A stretch of DNA of 64,000 nucleotides from Diplosphaera chodatii (taxonomy: Eukaryota > Chlorophyta > Trebouxiophyceae > Prasiolales > Stichococcaceae). Shown piece by piece: positions 45,101-55,162 of the stretch (position 1 is the stretch's first letter; every line of letters starts with the position of its first letter). The stretch spans positions 2,976,001 to 3,040,000 of the forward strand of contig JAALGY010000017.1 of NCBI GenBank assembly GCA_032358165.1, in the 5' to 3' direction. A program made the position numbers and the translations under genes. The notes under the pieces are model-generated. The model saw only the letters and a list, made by a program, of their open reading frames with translations, was not told the origin of the DNA and searched no databases.

Positions 45101-48100
45101 GCGGCAGCTTGTCGGCAAGGCCTGAGCACTATGTAAAGGCAATGCTCAGCATTCTAGTCACGCTTCAGTAAGCTCGCATATGTTGGCAACTCCCAGGTGG
45201 TTCCCAGGGTTTCTTGGCCCCACAGATGCTTGCTGGTGCAGCTACCTGTTGTGTGTGCCAAGCCACTTTCGACGTCATGACCGTTCCCAGATTGTGGACT
45301 CAATGCTCGCAGGTGGCGTGCATCGCGCACTTCAGGCGCGCGGCGCTCTCGGCCGCAGCGGCTGTGCTGGTTGGCGACGACGGCGGCGGCAGCGGCAGAG
45401 CCGCAGCAGCGGTGCGAGCGGCGCTTTCTGGGAACAGCGCAGTTCTGCGGGATACGCGGCTGCGGCAGGCCCTCGGGATACAGCCGTCAGATAGGTCCGC
45501 ACGTTTCAGGCTGCCAAAGCGCCCATCTGCAGCTGCAATCTGCACATACTGAGCCACAGGATGGGGCCAAATGGCCGCAAGCTGTCGCAGGCCTGTCCGA
45601 CTGGCATGCGACGCGTGCGACGCTGCAGTCACGACAGCTCGGCATGTGTTGCATTGCCGCGTTCCCTGACCAGCCACATATCTGCTGATGGACTCTAGCC
45701 TCGCTGCGCAGGCCCACTGCCGCTGCCGCGGCTGCCGGCGATGCGGTGGCGGCGGCCGCGGGCGGCTGGGCGGGGTGGGCTGTGGCTGTACGCTGCGTGG
45801 CGCTCGCGGCAGACACTGCAAGTCTGCGCGACGGTGAGCTGAGCATCCTGTGTCCTGCCAGCGGTCTGCTTGGCTTGGCCCTGCAACCGTTTGCTGTGAA
45901 GCCCAACACACATTGCTGCTGCTGTGCAACATTCAGTTGTAACCCTACGGTCTGGATACTCTGCACGCCCAAGCTCGTGTGCTGCTCACCACGCCGTTGC
46001 TCACCACGCCGTTGTCTAATGCCAACAGTTTGACACAGCACCTGTGACGATGTTGCAGCTCAGGATGGCAGGCCTGCACTCTGAGCAACAGGTTGAGTGC
46101 CCACGCCCTGAGCTCTGGCGGCCATGCGCTGCAGAGGAGTATCATATTCTGCCGCTGGCGGCGGCCGCGGCCACCGGCGACGCGGCGTTTGTCGACGGCG
46201 CCGTCTTCGCCGCGGTGGCGCAGGCGGTGCGGCGGATGCAGGAAGCGGCGGCCATGAACTTGGCGGTGGCGTGGGCGGACCAGCCAGCGTACGTGGCGGG
46301 CGGCGGCGCGGCGTTTGCACAGCAGGCGGACGCGCTGCAGGCGCGAGCCCACGCTCTACTTTCGTATAACACAGATTGCAGTATTTGTGGTATGCAGTTA
46401 CTTGAGGCATGCAGGCCTGAATAGCGTCTGCTTGAATCATGAGGGCCGATTGCTGTGGGTGGGGTGCAGAGGCTTTGGCGTTGATCCACGGGACCCCAGA
46501 AGCGCAGCGCTGGACCACAGTCCAGCATGCCAGTTTGACCAGCCTGCAGGCTCACAGGCGAGCGCCTGCCGCAAGACACCCACCTGCAGCATAGGCCTGC
46601 GCCAAGCGTTATCATTCCCCCCTGCAGGCCATCCTTGCAGCCGCCGAGGAGGCAGATGAGGCCGCTGCTGCCGAGGATGCACCCGCAGCCGCCGACGTGG
46701 CGGCACCGGCAGCGGCGCCAGCTGCGGCAGCGGAGGCAGCAGAAGCGGAGGCGAGGGCAGCGGCAGGCGCAGATGAGGCAGCGGCAACGGCGACGGATGC
46801 AGGAAGCAGGAAGCGCAAGCCCGGCAGCCGCGCCTCGCGCCGCAGCCTCCTGGTCAAGACCAGCAAGGTGCAGGTTTCAGTGAGTTGGACATCATGCGGG
46901 ACGGGTGGTCACACTGTTTATCATTTGCTGCCGTCAGAAAGGGGTTGCAGAGCAGGTGGCGACGGCAGACTGCGTGGCAGCAAGCGCATGCGCGTGCAAC
47001 GCATGAGCAAGGGACCTGTTGTTTTGTACAAGCACTCTGCATGAGCACAGTACAAGCTTCAGATTCAGCGCCATGACACCTCCCAATACGTGCATGCCGC
47101 TGCCGTCTGCCACAGGGCCAGCACGCGGCGGCGGTCGCGCGCGGCACGGCCACTGCGATGGACGCGCCGACATCTGCAACGGGGGCCAGGGAGACTCTCC
47201 CGAAGCAGCTGGCGCGGTGGCTGCGGGAAGCCGCTGCCGCCCACCTGGCGGCGCCGCCCTTCTCGCTGCCAGGTGCGGAATCTGCTGCGCAGGTTCACAT
47301 TTGGGTCGTGTCTGCGGTTATCTGTCCACAGGAACGCTTGCAACAGTCAAGGAAGATGCAGTCTGCTGTCAGCAGATCAGCAGCAGCGGTGCCGATCGCT
47401 GTGGTTCAGCAACCACATTCTCTTCGGGAGAACGAAAATCCGCAGAAGCCAACGGATCGACCCTGCCACACATCAGTCCAGCTGCGGTTGCCGCTGCGAT
47501 CCCCACAGGTGCTGCGGCGCTGTGCCTTGATGACGCGGCGGCGCTGGACGCTGCAGTCGCGGCTGCGCCGCGGGCGGCGGCGCACGCGGCGCTGACGGCG
47601 CCGCAGGCGCTGCAGGCTGGCTTCGGCGGCGGTAGCGGCGGCGGCAGCGGCATCCTGCGGGGCCACCCAGACGCAGCGGTCGCTTACCAGCTGATGCAGG
47701 GGGTGAGTGGGGTTGGAGCTGCGCATTTCAGGTTGTGCGAGGCTAGCGGGTTGGATATATGGTGCCTGCAGCACGCGGCTTGTCACCTGCAGCATGCCAA
47801 ATTGCCTGCCGACCAACGTAGGGCCGGTGGGCACGCTTGACACTGCAGGAAAGCTGCAAGACAGGATTTGCGACTGCCAAACACCCCTGCAATGTAGCCG
47901 CACATGTCAGCAACGATGCAACAGACATGGCACATTCCGACAGGGTCCAATGTGACCTGTAGTATGGGGAGGTGGTGGGCCTGGGCCGGGCCTTCGTGGA
48001 CTTTGCTGATGTGGCGACGGCGGGCGGCGCCGCACTCCTTGAGGAAGCGGAGGAAGCTGCAGACGCTGAAGCTGAAGCAGGTGAGCTGCTGCTCAGCACA

Positions 48101-50277
48101 AAAGTACCAGGCTGCTGCAACTCGAGAATGTGCTGCTCTCCACTGCCATTTGTGCCCGCTGTCGGCATGCGGCGGCCTTTGCTGCGTTCCGTCCAGCGAC
48201 TCAGGTGCGGGCTATGGGGGCTGTTGCCAAGTGGCCTCAGCTGAGCGTGGTGGCGCAGCACCACCGCTGTGCAAGTGCCCGTGTTCCAGGCACAGTGCGC
48301 TGGCTGTGATACAATTGCATCAAGGAGCTGGCAGCAGGGCAGGCGTTTGCAATGCCACCACTGCTTGCAGGCCCCAGCGGCGGCGGCCTGAGCTACGCGC
48401 ACCGCCGCAAGCGGCGCGCCGGCAGGCGCGTCGCCCGGGAGCAGCCGCAGCCCGCGGCGGACGGCAGGCCAGCACGGTCGCAGCGGCTGCGCAAGCAGGT
48501 GAACAGCCGGCTTGTCTGCTTGCATTTCGCGCTGGAAGTGTCATAGCTGGCACGTCCTTCCTGTAGCCCCCTGCGCAGGTTGCTGTCTGCATGGAACATG
48601 CTGGATCCCTTGGTCTCCAGCATGTGGTGCCACCTCCAGATGTCCCGCAAACGCTGAAGATGCATGGCTTTCTGTAGATACACACTCGCGTGGTGTGCAA
48701 TCATTCGAGCGCAATGCGAGGCTGGACTGCCTCTGGTTTGATCGGCTCAAAGTGGTGAGAATGATGTCACACCTGACATTGTCTCGTCGCAGACGCGGGA
48801 GGCGGCGGAGGCGGAGATGCGGGCCCGGGTGGCGGCGCTGCCGGCGGAGCAGCGGCTGCAGCTGGCGGCGCGCTACCAGGAGGCCGCATGTGAGCGCTTT
48901 ATGTCGATGGTTTATGTTTGCAAAGTGTACATGTACATACAAGGATAGACTGTAGCGGCGCCTGCAGCTGGCGGCGCGGCACCAGGAGGCCGCACGTGAG
49001 CAGCCTCCCAGAAGCACAGTCCCATGTGCAAGCTGTGCACCCACTCAGCACTAGCTCTTTCACTTCTGTGTGTACACTTGCTACTCCCCCCTGCAGCGGA
49101 GCAGCACCCGGCAGGGCTGACCTATGACCTAACCTCCCGCCCGGACAGAAACGAACCGTCTACACCTGAGTATCCGTGCTCATAGATGATGTGTTTACTC
49201 TTTGACATTCCCTCGTGCAGTGGCGCTGCAGCAGGCGGGGCTGGTGGTGGTGCGCCACGGCGCCCGCGGCACGCAGCTGCAGCGGGCGGCGTGGCAGCCG
49301 TCCTGCGGCGCCGCCGCCGACGATGCAGCGCTCCTGGGTGGGGCACCGCTGCTAGACCACCGCTTGCCGATATGCTGCCAGTGTCCTGGGCAATACAGCA
49401 TCCGCAAATTTCTGCAGTGCTGGCAATCTTTGCTGTCAGCTCAGGCACGAAGCGCCGCTCCAATGCCCTTGCAAGTGCCTTTGATGTGACCAACAGTGCG
49501 GGACCGGGCCTTGTGCACCCTAGAGCAGGCATCGACAATCAATAAACAGAGCTTGTCTCCTCGACCTACGGTTTGCCGTCGACGAGATAGGGTGCGGTTG
49601 GTCGGCACAGATTGGCAAAGATAGGCAAACCTTAAAGGTAGGTTCAGGTGGGGAGGCGTGCGCTGTGCAGATGCATGGGACGAGGAGGCGCTGCTGGAAG
49701 GCGCGGAAGCAGATGACGCCGCACCCGCGCCGCCGGAGGCCGCCCTGCCGTCCGCACGCGCTGCAGCTCTCGGCAACGCTGTGGACTGGCGCCAGTGTCT
49801 GACCTGCCAGCTGATTTGCAGTTGAAGCACGGCAGCGCATGTTGCCGACTGCTCCACATCAATGTTGGCATCGACTTGCATCAACATTGGGATCGACATT
49901 GGGCTGTGGCTTGCTATGTAGGTGTCGCGACGAATGGCATAGCAGCCAACGTCGCCAACAATGTAGCAGAGGCCTCAGACTCTGGTGCATCAGATCTCGA
50001 GGGCGGCAGCAGCAGCGATGATGAGGCTGCAGAGACAGCAGCTGCTGTGCCGGATCAGCCAGATGCGGCCGAAACCCTCAGCAGCAAAGAGCAGAAGGGG
50101 AAGAAGGGCAGAAGCAAGGGCAGCAGCAGCAGCGGTGGCGGCCACAAAGCAAAAGCAAAGGTTGCAGGAAGGGCATCCAAGGGCACAGCAGCAGCAGCAG
50201 CGCCATCAGGGCAGAGCCGCGGCAGAAAGCGGAAGGCGCATGATGATACGCCACAGAAAACCAAGCGCAAGCGCTGA
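42129..50277 (+). CDS. ORC3: Origin recognition complex subunit 3 with C-terminal extension
   Basis: Exons: 42129-42189, 42431-42573, 42747-43082, 43463-43582, 43826-44218, 44518-44646, 44935-45078, 45313-45494, 45712-45833, 46135-46340, 46628-46867, 47116-47272, 47509-47702, 47963-48080, 48371-48498, 48793-48889, 49221-49337, 49671 onward, then a last exon ending 50277. Total is about 1,100 residues; human ORC3 has about 710. Signatures are RPLAVLLEGAEAAEPATLDA followed by QLPVTLVLTVRGALPLLLGR (AAA+-like core), FTMQEASVAGLMRSLQ then VACIAHFRRAALS, APRAAAHAALTAP near the C-terminus, and ALQQAGLVVVRHGARGTQLQ, matching the closing winged-helix of ORC3. Beyond this comes an acidic and Lys/Ser-rich tail ending RGRKRKAHDD...KRKR, a likely nuclear localisation signal. 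ORC3 scaffolds ORC at replication origins. Poly-Ala runs interrupt the core. The intron after 46340 is GC-AG. The first exon and the last junction are the least certain parts. Confidence 0.85.
48947..48995 (+). repeat. Partial copy of an ORC3 exon end and its donor site
   Basis: Inside the intron after 48889, the block reading CTGCAGCTGGCGGCGCG through AGGAGGCCGCA and the GTGAGC donor is repeated from the exon 48793-48889. It also follows an AG. Spliced in at the phase required, it would be read in the wrong frame, so it is probably a non-functional duplication. Confidence 0.7.
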
Positions 50278-50635
50278 CGGCCTAGAGTCAACCTCATTAT
50301 CATCATGATCAGAGGAAGGTGCAGGAGCATCACAGGGTCCGCGATGGCAATGGATGTGTGCACTTGTTTGCGGGTCAGAGAATTTGCACATTGCCGCGTG
50401 GTTTTCAGCACACAGTCGCTCAGGATGGGTCTCAGACACTTGCAAACAGCCCATGATGCAGAGGTTGGCACAGTCACAGCCGATGTGCAGCTAGCTGTCA
50501 ATGTCAATGTGGGTTCTACAAGACACACCACAGCTTTGGGACCAGCATCGGTGTTGTGGCCACATGTACCTAATGCTCAGAAGCTGTCAAATGATGCCGC
50601 CCACTGCGCTGCCACACCACACTGCTCGCACGGCC
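50278..50635. other. Convergent 3' flanks of ORC3 and the small minus-strand gene
   Basis: This 358-base gap separates two convergent stop codons. No further feature could be supported. Confidence 0.4.
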
Positions 50636-51547
50636 TCACTTGCCGTACACGCGGTCTGCCTCCGCCTTGAAGTCCTCTGCATTGGCGTCCCCCTGCGCGC
50701 AGCAGAGCATGCGCGTGTCAGCGGCGGCCTGCAGCAATCCTCAGGTTGCCACACGGCACCAACCACCTGGCTGTCTGTGCCGCTTGTGCAGCAAGGCGAC
50801 GCCCTGTGGTCTGGGCTGCCGCATGAAAGCTGTCTGAGCGCTCTGAATAACGGTTTGGAATGCTGCGCTGGCCCCGCAGTTGGAACCCTGACAGTAGGCA
50901 ATGAACTCGCAGCCGCCACCGCTAGTGACAAGGGGCGACCGACGCTTTACGCAACGTGAGATCAGCCCGCACCCGGCTGAACTCGTAGGGCGAGTCGCCG
51001 CTCTTGTAGCTGTCGTCCACGGCCTGCTGCTCCGCCGCCGCGGGCATGGCTTCCACCTTGGGCGTGGTGTCCCGCTTCGGGTCGCCCTCGACGGTCCCGA
51101 CGCTGCCGCCTGCAGCCATGTGCACAGCTCGATGCCGCCAGTGTGCCGGATAGGACCTCATGGCGAACAGCGACGATAGCAAGGCAGCTGCGGCGCTGCT
51201 GGGCACGCTGATGTGCCGCTTGAGCATCCTCATGCAGTGGTTGCAGGTGGACACAACAGGGTGCAGACCACCCCGTCACGCCCAGGCAAGAACTGGACGT
51301 GCAGCGGACACTATGCATGTCAGGCCATGCCATGTAGCTGCAGCTCATCTGAGAGCGACCACTATCACGACCACAGCGCGCACAAAATGGCCAGCTGGAG
51401 CTCACCCTGAGCCTTGGCGCCAGCAATGGCGCTGTCAACGCCGCTCGCGGTGGCGGCGGCAACATTGTCGTGTTGGTCGTGTGCGCTGGCGTTCAGGCCG
51501 GGCGCCGCGCCGTCAGCGCCTTCACCTGCCATGTTCTGCGCCTGCAT
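50636..51547 (-). CDS. Small hydrophilic protein, unrecognised
   Basis: Three exons, 51406-51547, 50973-51109 and 50636-50692, join in phase to give 111 residues. The start chosen is ATG at 51547 (MQAQNMAGEGADG); an in-frame ATG lies at 51619 and a spliced leader is possible. The protein lacks helices spanning a membrane and any signal peptide. It is rich in Ala, Asp, Glu and Lys, with EGDPKRDTTPKVEAM, QQAVDDSYKSGDSPYEFSR and a C-terminal AEDFKAEADRVYGK. Splice sites are canonical (CAGG then GTGAGC; CGG then GTGCGG). The composition resembles intrinsically disordered stress proteins, but no family motif is present and I do not assign a function. Confidence 0.55.
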
Positions 51548-52087
51548 CGCGCGACGAATCTGTTTGAGTCTGCACAAGTATGCATGTCTTGCTTGTGTGG
51601 GTATGACAGCATGCACCACACCAGACGCCGTATAGTAATCGGCTCCGACAACGTGTTCGACGTTTGTGTCAGAAGTTTGCCAGCCATTTGTGTGCTGTAC
51701 TGGTATTGCAGCAGTGATTGCAGCAGGGAGTGGGATGGGTGTCCACCTGCTCGGACGACATAGCGAGCTTGCCTGCCACGTAGGTTGATAAAATGTGGTA
51801 AGCAGACTACTTTCTCAGAGGCAAAACGTCGGTTGCGTGTGTTGCTTTGGTGATTGTGATCGCCGTCGGGCTCAGCCACAACCTGAATCCGGGGCCTTCG
51901 CGTCAGCTTCGTCATGTCGTCAACATGGCGACAGCACCCAAAGTGCAAATGACCAGAATCGCAATGGTAGGGCTCAGCACAAAGTTTCTGGTGGCATGCT
52001 GGTAACAATGCAGAAGAGTGTTCCACCAGACACTGCCTGGTGACAAGACGGAGTGATGTGAGCACGAAGCGGGCATGCAAAAGGCCA
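51548..52087. other. Intergenic between the small gene and tRNA-Val
   Basis: This stretch has no supported gene. It should hold the promoter of the small minus-strand gene. The poly-T stop of the tRNA lies at its right end. Confidence 0.4.
52079..52082 (-). terminator. RNA polymerase III terminator of tRNA-Val
   Basis: Four T residues on the minus strand follow the tRNA 3' end by five bases, the usual Pol III stop signal. Confidence 0.7.
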
Positions 52088-52159
52088 GGGGGTGGCCGGA
52101 TTCGAACCGGCGACCAACAGCGTGTAAAACTGCTGCGATAACCACTACGCCACACCCCC
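52088..52159 (-). tRNA. tRNA-Val (anticodon UAC)
   Basis: The 72-base minus-strand sequence folds as a cloverleaf. The 7-bp acceptor stem is GGGGGTG with CACCCCC. The D arm contains box A (TGGCGTAGTGG). The T arm is GCCGG-TTCGAAT-CCGGC, with box B GGTTCGAATCC. The anticodon loop TTTACAC gives anticodon TAC, decoding valine GUA. There is no intron and, as expected for a nuclear gene, no encoded CCA. Confidence 0.95.
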
Positions 52160-52582
52160 AGGGTTTAAGGCATGACGCAGATGTTGTGGTATCTGTCTCT
52201 CGAGTTCATTACATGCCGCCGTCGTAAACCCTGGCGGCACAGGGTTATGACCATTGCCATTGGATTTGGTGCACAAGAAACTGCACGGTTTGCTGAAGTT
52301 TTCGGTCCATACTCTTGTCTCAGCGTATATCACAAGCTCGGACTATTGTGCGAGCCGAGAGGTGGGCCTTGGTCCCCCGTTTGGGCTGCTGCGCCATACC
52401 TTTGACCAGCGATGCGCTGCAGCAGCCTCCATTATTGAGCAGCAAACAGCCCACAGCACTGAGATATTTTTGTGACGGACTTCTGCCTCAGTTGTCGCCG
52501 TTGCTTGTGCAGCCACTCGTATAGCAGCGCTGCGAGGCAAACATGCTGGACAGACATCGGCACTGACCTGGGGCATGCCGTG
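52160..52582. other. Intergenic between tRNA-Val and the J-protein gene
   Basis: This 423-base gap should contain the upstream regions of the divergent tRNA and J-protein genes. No other feature was seen. Confidence 0.4.
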
Positions 52583-54498
52583 ATGGGTGCGCACGTCTGG
52601 AAGCGCGACGGCGGCGGGGACGGGGGCGCCGCCTTCGTGGTGGGGCCGCAGCCCGCGCCCAGGTCCGGAGCCGGCGGCCGCCACGGCAGCGGCGCCGCCG
52701 CCTCGGCTGGCCGCAAGCGCAAGCTCGTCTGGAGCCGCGCTGACGCTTCAGCACCCGCACAGCCATCCAGCACAGACGCGAATCACCAACAGCAAGGCAG
52801 TGGATCTGCGCCGCAGCCAGTGGCCAGCGCCGAGCGGCATGCCAACGGTGCTGCAGTGCCGCCTGCGCACGCAGCTGCCGGCAGGCAAGCAGCCGCTGCA
52901 CTGGCACCCCAGGGGCACCCAGCCAAGCGGCAGCGGCCGGGTCTCGACGGTCACAACCAGACCGTTGGCGGCATGGATGCAGCGGCAGCAGCCGCCGCCG
53001 CAGCAGCAGCGGTGCACGGCAGGGCAGGAGCCACCAATGGTGGCCAGCTGAGCGCCGAGGCCGTGGACTTCAGGCCTTCAGGTGCGTTTCCACCCTGCTG
53101 CTGCAGCTGCAGCTGCCCTTGCATGGCATCAATGGCGGCACAGCACGGGCGCCTTGCAGCATGTCACATGCACTTCACAGGGCATGGTCCAGCACCTCGC
53201 GGCCCAGGCGGTGTTTGCCACCATCGATCTGCAGTTCAAACATGTGCAGCCGAATACCTGAATACCGTCTGCCCCTGCAGGCGGTACATCCCCAACCGCA
53301 AATGGCGACGCAGCAGCGGCGGCTGCGAGCGCTGCGGCGGAAGCGGCGCAGCAGGAAGCGGCGCGCCGGGCCGCCGCCAAAGCGCTGGCCGCCAAGCAGC
53401 GGGAAGTCGCGCGCCTGCGGCACGCGACCCAGCAGCAGCAGCGGCGCCTGGCCGCAGACCAGGTGCTGCTGCCCTGGCGACCTGGACGTTGGGAATTTAG
53501 AATTTCATGACCAACTTTGTTGTGTAGTGATGCCCCTTGCTAATAGGCTCCTGAGGTGGGTTATGTCTGCATACACCTTTGACGTTCAAAGTCAGCCCGC
53601 AATCCCAGCGCTGTGCGCCGCAGTCCCCATCTGCGCCCAGCAATTCTTACAACCCTGCGGGACAGCAAGCACGCAGCCGCTGAAGCGTTGGCGTCTGTCT
53701 GACGGTGGCCCTGACGTTCAAACGGCGAGCATCATGTCTGCCATATAACGCAGGCTGCGGCGCGGGCAGCGGCAGCGGCGGCAGCAACGGCTGCCAGCAG
53801 TGCGGCGGCGGAGGCAGAGCAGCGGCGGCAGCGGCTGCAGGCCGGCTTTGCCAAGGTGCCTACCTCAGCATGCAAGCACCGCCTCCTTCTTGTTAGCTGC
53901 CGATGCCCTTCACGGGTGTCCTGCTGCAGTCGGGGTGCCGACCAACCAGGTGATTAGAGTTGCTGGCTTGAGCATTTCAGTACCTGCGCTTCATTTTCTG
54001 GGGTTGCGGTTTGCAGGCGTTCCAGGAGGCTCGGGAGGTTGCAGCGGCCGAGGCGGCGGCTCCAAAGCCCGCAGCGCCCGCCGCCGACGCTGCCGAGGTG
54101 GCCCGCGTGCTGGCGGCCAAGTCGGACTACGACATCCTGAAGGCAGGCCCCAGTCCCCCAGTCCTGTAGCATGCGTCACCTGCCGGGACACTGCAGGGGA
54201 CGGTTCAGTGCACCCCCCGTGACAGCGCCCTCGGTTGCTGCACATGTCCTGCACTTTGGCGCAGCCTAGCAAATAGCATGTGAGCAGCTAGTACAATGCA
54301 GGAGGTGGGAACAGGATGCCATGACACCAGCTGCTGGCTGCGCAGGTGCCGCCGGGCGCGGGGCGCGAGGCGATCCGCGCGGCGTATCGCGATGCGGCGC
54401 GCGCGCTGCACCCCGACAAGTGCCCCGCGCCGCGCGCGAAGGACGCCTTCCAGCGGCTGTACGAGGCGTACACCCACCTGCGGGGCTTCGTGGGCTGA
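52583..54498 (+). CDS. C-terminal J-domain protein
   Basis: Five exons, 52583-53081, 53281-53462, 53754-53855, 54017-54142 and 54346-54498, give 353 residues with closed phases. Residues 1-165 are low complexity with a basic KRKLVW motif and a poly-Ala run. About 190-290 is a long Ala/Glu/Arg/Gln helix, probably a coiled coil (QREVARLRHATQQQQRRLAA). The last 60 residues are a J domain: KSDYDILKVPPGAG, REAIRAAYRDAARALHPDK with the Hsp70-activating HPD at 325-327, then FQRLYEAYTHL. J proteins stimulate Hsp70 ATPase; a J domain at the very C-terminus behind a coiled coil is less common than an N-terminal one. Intron 4, inside the J domain, is GC-AG (AAG then GCAGGC). The Hsp70 partner and location are unknown; nuclear is possible. 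Confidence 0.85.
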
Positions 54499-55162
54499 GT
54501 TTAAACCACTGAGCCCACAGATAGAGGCTGTGGCGGCATGCCAAACAGCGACAGGGCGAATTTCCCCAGCGGCTGTACGAGGCGTTCACCAACCTGCGGG
54601 TTTTGTGGGCTGACTGCTGCGAGCAGGCGGCGGTTTGTGGCAGATTACTAGGGGGCAGCTGGTTTGCGGCGGGGTGCGGATGACATGTGTGATGTACGTC
54701 AGGGAACACATGTACGTGTTGTCAGAGGGACGCAGGGCTGTCGTCCTACTTGTCAGTTACAGTGATTTTGTGGATGGGGTGTACGGTACGATGTAGCAGG
54801 TCTGAAGCGTCAGAAGATCGAAGTGGCTTGTTTTCAGCAGGCAACATGTTTGTGCTCAGCGTTCAGCCGCACTGGACGCACGATATCGGCTGATGTATAT
54901 GGCTAGTGGATTGATATTGGACACACATACAGCCGACCCGCTGACTCCCATGATCCTGACAACATTACACTTCCTGCAACTCTTGCATCGCTTCGCAAGC
55001 ACACGCTGTCAGGCCACCCACGGGTACTACTGTGCTCATCACCAACCAACTGCCTGCAGCACGTCAGCGTTACTCTGCCCAAGCCTCGTCAGCCTATCCA
55101 TGCACACCACTGCCAGACGCACATGCGACGGCAGGATGCTGCTGCCGCCGTGCACCAGCAGA
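54499..55162. other. Convergent 3' flanks of the J-protein and Fes1 genes
   Basis: Just after the J-protein stop, 54562-54613 repeats its last coding bases (CAGCGGCTGTACGAGGCG and onward to GTGGGCTGA). The remainder shows no gene. Confidence 0.5.
54562..54613 (+). repeat. Duplicated last codons of the J-protein gene
   Basis: About 50 bases match 54448-54498 with a few changes, and include a second in-frame-looking end and stop. They lie 64 bases beyond the true stop and are probably untranslated. Confidence 0.75.
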
